DNA of 11,713 nucleotides from CAZGSG01 sp964528095. Its GTDB lineage: Bacteria > Bacteroidota > Bacteroidia > Chitinophagales > Chitinophagaceae. Location of the stretch: contig CAZGSG010000182.1 in NCBI GenBank assembly GCA_964528095.1, positions 1-11,713 of the forward strand, read 5' to 3'. The translations under genes were made by a program, and so were the position numbers. How positions within the stretch are numbered: the stretch's first letter is position 1; each line of letters starts with the position of its first letter. This document shows, piece after piece, positions 7,296 through 11,713 of the stretch. Below the pieces are notes generated by a model, which searched no databases, had not been told where the DNA came from, and worked only from the letters and a program-made list of their open reading frames with translations.

Positions 7296-8474
7296 TTAAA
7301 AATGGTTGAATATATAATCTAGTATACTTTTCTCATTGTCCGTAATGCTTTGTCCTTTTAATTTTTTCCATCCTTCAATGTCTTGCAGGGACCGTTCAAA
7401 TATATACCGTTGCACCCCATCACTACCCCATGAAAAGCTGGGAATATACTTCGGTGTAAGCCCGGAACCAAACACATTGCACGATACTCCGATCACCGTA
7501 CCGGTATTGATAGATGTATTTACTGCAGTACGCGAATAATCGCCCATCAATACACCACACTTCATGCCCGCGTCGACCTGGCCTTTAGGTGTCCAGATCC
7601 TGACTACGCCTGCATTATTCTTCAGGTTGGAATTAGTCGTACCCGCTCCCATGTTACACCATTCTCCTATTACGGAATCTCCCAGGTATCCATCATGGGC
7701 CTTATTGGAAAATCCAAAAATCACGCTGTTCTTTATCTCTCCCGCTACAACCGAATAAGGGCCTATCGAAGTAGCGCCGTAAATCTTTGCTCCCATTTTA
7801 ACAACAGCTCCCTCGCCCAGGGCAAAAGGTCCACGGATCATCGAACCTTCCATTACTTCAGCATTACGCCCGATATATATTGGTCCTGTACTTGCATTTA
7901 ATATACAATTCGTCACTTTAGCTCCTTTCTCAATAAAGATGCCTTCCCCTTTAATGATACGGTTCGTTTTTGATATCGCTTGCGATCGTTTCTTTTTTGT
8001 TAACAATGCAAAATCCTGCCTTAAAGCCCAGTCATTCAACTGAAAGATATCCCACGGATACCGAATGATCTTTAAATCATCGTCAATAATCGTTTCATTA
8101 GTTATCCTGATCTTATGCTTTTCTGTAATTTCCCTGGAAGAAAACCTGAATACAATCCCACCATTTCCTTTTGCTGTAATAAACTCGCCATTCTTAAGCT
8201 TGCGAACGGCTTTGATCAGTTTAGCAGTCGGTAATACATTTCCATGCACCATCAGGCAATCTCCATCTGCAGCACATTCGTCTATATTTACAGACCGGTT
8301 AAGATCTTTGTAATCGTCCTCTTTACGATCATAAGAAGTTAGCCCCAGTAGTTTCTCCCATTTTTCTCTGATCGTCAGGATCCCCACCCGTATATCCTGC
8401 ATCTGCCTGGTGAGCGTAAAAGGATGCAGGTTCTCCGGTTGGCAAAACTCTTCTGTAAAAATGATCCTGGTCAT
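7296..8474 (-). CDS. GlmU-family sugar nucleotidyltransferase / acetyltransferase-like protein
   Basis: A 392-residue protein of the Bacteroidota-type GlmU-like family (the group described as UDP-GlcNAc diphosphorylase/GlcN-1-P N-acetyltransferase family, TIGR03991). The N-terminal part carries the characteristic NLHPFTLTRQMQDIRVGILT (15-34) and EKWEKLLG, a divergent nucleotidyltransferase-like domain without the classical GlmU pyrophosphorylase loop. From about 175 to 335 there are left-handed beta-helix hexapeptide repeats, for example IYIGRNAEVMEGSMIRGPFA (199-218), NKAHDGYLGDSVIGEWCNMG (257-276) and GAGTTNSNLKN (276-286), as in sugar acyltransferases. The K-A-H-D-G-Y-L-G-D-S segment resembles the GlmU acetyltransferase active-site loop. 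Expected in the cytosol, feeding amino-sugar nucleotides to peptidoglycan and surface glycans. It is first in a four-gene operon with tpiA. Exact activity is inferred from family, not shown. Confidence 0.87.
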   Translation of the reverse strand: MTRIIFTEEFCQPENLHPFTLTRQMQDIRVGILTIREKWEKLLGLTSYDRKEDDYKDLNRSVNIDECAADGDCLMVHGNVLPTAKLIKAVRKLKNGEFITAKGNGGIVFRFSSREITEKHKIRITNETIIDDDLKIIRYPWDIFQLNDWALRQDFALLTKKKRSQAISKTNRIIKGEGIFIEKGAKVTNCILNASTGPIYIGRNAEVMEGSMIRGPFALGEGAVVKMGAKIYGATSIGPYSVVAGEIKNSVIFGFSNKAHDGYLGDSVIGEWCNMGAGTTNSNLKNNAGVVRIWTPKGQVDAGMKCGVLMGDYSRTAVNTSINTGTVIGVSCNVFGSGLTPKYIPSFSWGSDGVQRYIFERSLQDIEGWKKLKGQSITDNEKSILDYIFNHF

Positions 8475-8491
8475 ATATATTACAATATGAT

Positions 8492-8522
8492 CAAAAATAA
8501 GTAAAGATTATTGTGTCACCAG
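8492..8522 (-). promoter_or_regulatory. Predicted promoter of the glmU-like/tpiA operon
   Basis: On the - strand, TATTTTTG at 8492-8499 is a perfect match to the Bacteroidota -7 element TAnnTTTG. Nineteen bases upstream lies CTGG (8519-8522), only a half match to the -33 TTTG. The element is 17 bases from the ATG at 8474, giving a short leader of roughly a dozen bases. Strength rests on the -7 match and position. Confidence 0.45.
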
Positions 8523-8596
8523 CATAGTTACTCAACAAGCTTTCCACTTAAGGGTAAACCCGAAATTTACAGGACAAACCAGGAGACCGAACAGGT

Positions 8597-8627
8597 TTTC
8601 ATAATTGGCGGAATCTGTATACTTTTG
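8597..8627 (+). promoter_or_regulatory. Predicted promoter of the ATPase gene, -7 element inside an inverted repeat
   Basis: TTTC (8597-8600), a 19-base spacer, and TACTTTTG (8620-8627) fit the Bacteroidota TTTG-N19-TAnnTTTG promoter, with a perfect -7 element. The -7 element lies in the 18-base loop between the two arms of the first inverted repeat (8602-8614 and 8633-8645), and the left arm fills most of the spacer. A protein bound to the arms would therefore block polymerase. Transcription would start near 8632-8636, leaving a leader of about 75-80 bases before the ATG at 8712. Confidence 0.5.
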
Positions 8628-8645
8628 GCAACATTCCGCCAATTA
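8600..8645. repeat. Inverted repeat 1 of motif TAATTGGCGGAAT
   Basis: The left arm TAATTGGCGGAAT (8602-8614) and its exact reverse complement (8633-8645) form a 13-bp perfect inverted repeat with an 18-base loop. The loop contains the predicted -7 promoter element of the ATPase gene. Arm centres are 31 bp apart, about three helical turns, so both would face the same side of DNA. The longer 16-base form CATAATTGGCGGAATC at 8600-8615 recurs exactly at 8656-8671. Confidence 0.95.
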
Positions 8646-8655
8646 GCAAAAAAAA

Positions 8656-8702
8656 CATAATTGGCGGAATCCGGGGTAAAACAGATAGATTCCGCCAATT
8701 AT
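8656..8702. repeat. Inverted repeat 2 of the same motif, just before the ATPase start
   Basis: ATAATTGGCGGAATC (8657-8671) and its exact reverse complement (8688-8702) form a 15-bp perfect inverted repeat with a 16-base loop. It repeats the arms of inverted repeat 1 with the same 31-bp centre spacing, 56 bp downstream. It lies in the predicted leader and ends 9 bases before the ATG at 8712, so it can act as a DNA operator or as an RNA hairpin over the ribosome-entry region. An A8 run (8648-8655) separates it from repeat 1. I found no other copy of the motif in the window. Confidence 0.95.
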
Positions 8703-8711
8703 ATTTTTAGC

Positions 8712-10145
8712 ATGATAAAGGATTTTATAGGTAGGAATACGGAAATAACGCTATTACAGGAAACTTACCAGTCACGAACATCTGAAATGGTAGCGATAAT
8801 TGGCCGGCGCCGTGTAGGCAAAACCCACCTGGTACGACATGTATTCGACAGCCATTTTGATTTTATTATGACGGGCGCTCAACATACCCCTACGCCCTTA
8901 CAATTATCAAATTTCTTTAGTAAACTCGTAGCCGTACACCCCGCGTTTAAAAAGAAGAACGCGCCAGTCAACTGGCTCGAAGCCTTCCAACTATTAAAGG
9001 AGTACCTGTTGCGAAAAAAAACGAAACAGAAAAAGGTCCTTTTCTTCGATGAATTACCCTGGATAGCAAGTGCACGTTCAGGCTTTTTAGAAGCACTGGG
9101 GTATTTTTGGAATGACTGGGCTGCTCATAACAGGGTGCTGATCGTTATTTGCGGTTCAGCAGCCAGCTGGATGGTAAGCCAGGTCGTGCATAATAAAGGG
9201 AGCCTGCACAACCGGTACACCAAACTGATTCACTTACAACCATTCAATCTTAGTGAAACGGCATTCTTTCTGCAAAGTCGTAAGATCGTACTCAATCATT
9301 ACCAGGTTATACAATTATATATGGTGACGGGAGGCGTACCCCATTACCTTAAAGAAATAAAAAAAGGACAAAGCGTAGCTCAAAATATCGATCGCCTGTG
9401 TTTTACTCCACATGGATTACTCAAAGAAGAATTCACCAATCTTTATACTTCGTTGTATGATGATCCCGGGCTGCATATGAGCATCATCCGGGCGCTTGCT
9501 TCGAAATGGGTAGGGCTGACACGTTCACAGCTTATCAGAATCACCGGTATGAACGATGGCGGAAGTATCACCCGTATTCTTTCAGAACTCGAACAATCCG
9601 GCTTTATTACTCCTATACTTCCCTTCAATAAAAAAAAGAAGGATATCCTTTACCGGCTTACTGATCATTATTCTTTGTTTTACCTGAAGTTCATGGAAGG
9701 AAAAAGAAAAACAGGAGAAGGTAATTTTATTAGCCTGTCCCAGACGGTGACCTGGAAAGCATGGAGTGGATATGCATTCGAAAATATCTGTTTCATGCAC
9801 TTGCCTCAGCTAAAGGCATCACTTGGTATTGCTGCCGTTTACACAGAAGTAAGCAGCTATATAGAAAAAGGAGGAACAGGCAAACAAGGTATGCAGGCAG
9901 ATATGCTGGTCAACAGAGCTGATAATATCGTAAACCTCTGCGAAATGAAATTCTATGACGCCCCTTTCACCATCACAAAAAAATATGCTGGCGAACTTCG
10001 AAATAAACGGGAAGCTATCAGGAAAGCCGCTCCTCCAAAAAAAGTTGTTTTTATTACTATGGTTACCTGTTTTGGCTTGCAGGAGAATAGTTATGCCACT
10101 GAACTCATCCAACAACAGGTTAAAGCAGAAGAATTGTTCAAATGA
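8712..10145 (+). CDS. COG1672/DUF234-type P-loop ATPase with winged helix and PD-(D/E)xK-like C-terminus
   Basis: A 477-residue protein of the ATPase_2 plus DUF234 type, common and often multi-copy in archaea and Bacteroidota; cellular role poorly known. From the ATG at 8712: FIGRNTEITLL (5-15), Walker A GRRRVGKT (31-38), Walker B VLFFDELPW (109-117), a sensor-like VICGSAASW (145-153), and PFNLSETAFFL (177-187). A winged-helix-like segment is LTRSQLIRITGMNDGGSITR (269-288) running on to SELEQSGFI. The C-terminal part has GYAFENI (E357), then D397 in QADMLV and E411-x-K413 in CEMKF, a D-x13-E-x-K pattern of PD-(D/E)xK nucleases. I start at 8712 because FIGR normally opens this family and the TTG at 8661 lies inside the repeat motif. 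It has its own promoter and terminator and no partner gene. DNA binding to the upstream repeats is an inference. Confidence 0.87.
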   Translation: MIKDFIGRNTEITLLQETYQSRTSEMVAIIGRRRVGKTHLVRHVFDSHFDFIMTGAQHTPTPLQLSNFFSKLVAVHPAFKKKNAPVNWLEAFQLLKEYLLRKKTKQKKVLFFDELPWIASARSGFLEALGYFWNDWAAHNRVLIVICGSAASWMVSQVVHNKGSLHNRYTKLIHLQPFNLSETAFFLQSRKIVLNHYQVIQLYMVTGGVPHYLKEIKKGQSVAQNIDRLCFTPHGLLKEEFTNLYTSLYDDPGLHMSIIRALASKWVGLTRSQLIRITGMNDGGSITRILSELEQSGFITPILPFNKKKKDILYRLTDHYSLFYLKFMEGKRKTGEGNFISLSQTVTWKAWSGYAFENICFMHLPQLKASLGIAAVYTEVSSYIEKGGTGKQGMQADMLVNRADNIVNLCEMKFYDAPFTITKKYAGELRNKREAIRKAAPPKKVVFITMVTCFGLQENSYATELIQQQVKAEELFK

Positions 10146-10159
10146 TTCTTTAAGTAAAA

Positions 10160-10208
10160 GGTCAAAAACCAGCACCATCCCAATAACAGGAACAACTGGT
10201 TTTTGACC
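10160..10208. terminator. Two-way terminator hairpin between convergent genes
   Basis: GGTCAAAAACCAG (10160-10172) pairs perfectly with its reverse complement at 10196-10208 around a 23-base loop. It lies between the ATPase stop at 10145 and the stop of the opposite-strand thioredoxin-like gene at 10218. T-rich sequence follows on the + strand (CTTTATTCTTTA) and, read from the - strand, TTTTACTT follows, so it can serve both genes. The loop is long for an intrinsic terminator, which lowers certainty. Confidence 0.65.
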
Positions 10209-10217
10209 CTTTATTCT

Positions 10218-11099
10218 TTACTGCACGCCCTTTACCTCGTATAATACCTTCAATATTTCTTTTACCAGTGCCGGATCTTTATTCAATTCCAGCGCTGCTT
10301 CCAGAACACGTGCTGCCATCACATTATCTCCAGTCAGGTGATAACCTTCTCCCAGGCTGGAGAGAACGTTTGCTGATTCAGGAAAGAGACTCGCATTGAT
10401 CTGGAATATCTTAAGCGCCTCTTCTTTTTTTTGTTGCCGCAGTAATAAATAGCCCAGGCTATTAAGCTCATTCTCCCCTGATAAAAAAGGTTTAAGCTGA
10501 GTTGCAAGACCACGACTATTACTATTCTTATCTGTTAATACACCATTCACCAACCATTGATTAACCGTTTTAAAACTCCGGTAATTGGCCAGGTACGGCT
10601 CATTATTGAGAATAGCATACATATCCTTCTCAAGGGATATAGATGGATATTCATTAATCCGGTTGACCTCTTTTCCATTCCTGTAAAAGATAAAAACCGG
10701 TACTCTGAAGACTCCTTTCCCTGCTTCTTCGTGCTGCGGACTTTGTTTATACAACGAGTCGGCACCTCCTACCCCTATTAACTTAATAGCTGCTGGTGAA
10801 AAAGAAATCGCATCCAGTACTTTCAACATCCGCGGTACCTCTCTTTTACTATCCCCACACCAGGTGCCCAGGAAAATTTCGACACTGATGTCTTTCATAC
10901 TTAGCTTGCCAAGTGCATTTATTGTTGCATCTGCCGGCTTGTATCTTGTATATCCTTCATTGAACCATTCGTCGTAAGGAGAGCCTTTTAATATGTCTTT
11001 GACAAAATTACCATAGAGAATTGTGCTGTTCTCAGCAGGTGCCTGCGCGGTCACCATCATTGATGATAATAATGCTCCTATAAAAAATAATTTATTCAT
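10218..11099 (-). CDS. Exported thioredoxin-fold protein with CxxS site and C-terminal TPR region
   Basis: A 293-residue protein starting at the ATG at 11099, chosen because MNKLFFIGALLSSMMVTAQA (1-20) is a clear signal peptide; an upstream TTG frame would bury it. The mature part has a thioredoxin-like fold: SVEIFLGTWCGDSKREVPRM (72-91), with the active site C81-G-D-S84, and the cis-proline segment RVPVFIFYRNGKEV (132-145). C81 is the only cysteine in the whole chain, so disulfide exchange with a resolving cysteine is not possible within the protein; a mixed-disulfide, chaperone or peroxiredoxin-like role is more likely (inference). From about 205 to 285 alternating helices (LNSLGYLLLRQQKKEEALKI and NVLSSLGEGYHLTGDNVMAA) look like two TPR units for protein contact. 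Location is periplasmic or outer face. It lies 98 bases after the small Cys/His protein gene and may share its transcript. Confidence 0.82.
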   Translation of the reverse strand: MNKLFFIGALLSSMMVTAQAPAENSTILYGNFVKDILKGSPYDEWFNEGYTRYKPADATINALGKLSMKDISVEIFLGTWCGDSKREVPRMLKVLDAISFSPAAIKLIGVGGADSLYKQSPQHEEAGKGVFRVPVFIFYRNGKEVNRINEYPSISLEKDMYAILNNEPYLANYRSFKTVNQWLVNGVLTDKNSNSRGLATQLKPFLSGENELNSLGYLLLRQQKKEEALKIFQINASLFPESANVLSSLGEGYHLTGDNVMAARVLEAALELNKDPALVKEILKVLYEVKGVQ

Positions 11100-11197
11100 G
11101 TTTAGTTTAGTTAAATTAAATGCCTGGTAATACGATGCCTTTGCATTGGCAACAGAACCGATAAGGTTTGCCAACACAGTTAGAATAAAGGAAAAAA

Positions 11198-11542
11198 TCA
11201 ACTAAACAAAGGAGGGTGAAATATACCGGCAGGAAAACCAGCGGTTATACCTGTCTTTTCTGTGAATTCGTATACAGGGAAGATTTTTTTTGGTGGAGTT
11301 GTCTGTAGCAAACCAGCCGATGAAAAATAAGCTTCTTCAATATGCACATGGCGGTGACTGATTGGTACAGAAGTAGCATTTTGTGGATCTGGCAGATCGG
11401 CTATTATTTTTTCACAATCGCATTCTTTTCCCTTACTGCCATAATAATTGCTGAGTTTACAATCAAGATAACTGATATGCTTTGCATATTGACTCACGAC
11501 AAAAGCCATCAAGAGTATGGTAGCAGTAAAATGTCTACTCAT
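11198..11542 (-). CDS. Small membrane-anchored Cys/His protein, putative metal-related
   Basis: A 114-residue protein from the ATG at 11542. Residues about 5-19 (FTATILLMAFVVSQY) form a signal or anchor helix. It then has C28, C41-D-C43 and a histidine cluster S-H63-R-H65-V-H67, and ends in IFHPPLFS. I associate this layout (short hydrophobic start, C-x-K/C-x-C middle, C-terminal FHPP) with small uncharacterised Bacteroidota proteins often found near metal-related or TonB-dependent receptor genes; that link comes from memory, not from the window. The Cys/His spacing would suit binding a soft metal ion such as copper or zinc (inference). An ATG at 11590 in the same frame is possible but puts polar residues before the hydrophobic helix. 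The following gene encodes the exported thioredoxin-like protein. Function unknown. Confidence 0.6.
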   Translation of the reverse strand: MSRHFTATILLMAFVVSQYAKHISYLDCKLSNYYGSKGKECDCEKIIADLPDPQNATSVPISHRHVHIEEAYFSSAGLLQTTPPKKIFPVYEFTEKTGITAGFPAGIFHPPLFS

Positions 11543-11657
11543 TGCAGTTTGGTATGCGCAGCTCAAAAAAACGCTGCCATTTACGGACATACCGTTTGAA
11601 CAAATGGTTGCATTACCAGGATGATGGGGATACTAAGAATTTTTCTATTACATAAAG

Positions 11658-11685
11658 AAACCCTCCTGAAGAATCAGGAGGGTTT
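11658..11685. terminator. Strong rho-independent-like terminator hairpin
   Basis: AAACCCTCCTGA (11658-11669) and TCAGGAGGGTTT (11674-11685) form a perfect 12-bp stem with the tetraloop AGAA. Read on the - strand it ends in TTTCTTTATG, a T-rich tail, so it most likely ends a - strand gene lying to the right of the window, though it is near-symmetric and could act both ways. A short + strand ATG at 11697 (M-K-N-K-T) runs off the window edge and is too short to judge. Confidence 0.75.
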
Positions 11686-11713
11686 AAAGTATAGCCATGA
11701 AAAACAAAACTCC

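Noticed and set aside
8600..8702. CRISPR array or insertion-sequence ends
   Set aside because: The repeats alternate in orientation, are only 13-16 bp with 11-18-bp gaps, there is no cas gene, no transposase, and no copy of the motif beyond the ATPase gene.
8661..8711. TTG start at 8661 extending the ATPase by 17 residues
   Set aside because: The extension is the translated inverted repeat (the TTG is part of the motif); the ATG at 8712 puts the family's typical FIGR at the N-terminus.
11100..11201. TTG start at 11201 extending the thioredoxin-like protein by 34 residues
   Set aside because: It would place extra sequence ahead of a clear signal peptide that begins at the ATG at 11099.
11543..11590. 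ATG at 11590 as start of the small Cys/His protein
   Set aside because: Adds 16 residues with an extra Cys ahead of the hydrophobic helix; the ATG at 11542 gives a normal signal-like N-terminus. Not fully excluded.
11591..11657. Promoter for the small Cys/His gene (TTTG near 11604 on the - strand)
   Set aside because: The spacing and the -7 candidate (TAAATGGC) fit the consensus poorly.

Overview
The window looks like a chromosomal stretch from a member of the Bacteroidota, probably Chitinophagaceae or a relative (inference). The reasons are a two-domain GlmU-like protein of the kind typical of this phylum placed next to tpiA, several promoter-like sites of the form TTTG-N19-TAnnTTTG, weak Shine-Dalgarno signals, and a small Cys/His protein ending in FHPP of a style I associate with this phylum.

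Region 1 (1-5159, + strand) is a tightly packed glycan-modification operon. It holds a TylF/MycF-like O-methyltransferase (its 5' end probably lies outside the window), a CmcI/rhamnosyl O-methyltransferase-like protein, a class I SAM methyltransferase with a hydrophobic-basic tail, a GT2 glycosyltransferase, a GT8-like GT-A enzyme with a DxD motif, and a GT-B glycosyltransferase. Most gene joints are 1-3 bases or overlap. Together they suggest assembly of a surface polysaccharide, or a protein- or lipid-linked glycan, carrying methylated sugars.

Region 2 (5136-8474, - strand) converges on region 1 with a 24-bp overlap of coding 3' ends. In transcription order it holds a GlmU-family protein, tpiA, a small two-helix membrane protein, and a GT9 (heptosyltransferase-like) glycosyltransferase. 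The striking point is tpiA. It reads as one full-length 253-codon triosephosphate isomerase frame interrupted by a single in-frame TAA at codon 66 (7088-7090), where the conserved A-Q-N motif expects a glutamine codon; one C-to-T transition explains it.

Region 3 (8475-10145) is a divergent intergenic region followed by a + strand gene for a COG1672/DUF234-type ATPase. Four copies of a 13-16-bp motif (TAATTGGCGGAAT) form two inverted repeats directly upstream. The first pair brackets the gene's predicted -7 promoter element; the second forms a 15-bp perfect stem ending 9 bases before the chosen ATG. The protein joins a P-loop ATPase, a winged-helix-like segment and a C-terminal D-x13-E-x-K signature resembling PD-(D/E)xK nucleases. 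This is the best candidate here for an undescribed self-regulated system.

Region 4 (10146-11713) starts with a two-way terminator hairpin, followed on the - strand by an exported thioredoxin-fold/TPR protein with a CxxS active site and, upstream of it, a small membrane-anchored Cys/His protein. A strong 12-bp terminator-like hairpin sits near the right edge. No rRNA, tRNA, CRISPR array or insertion sequence was recognised.
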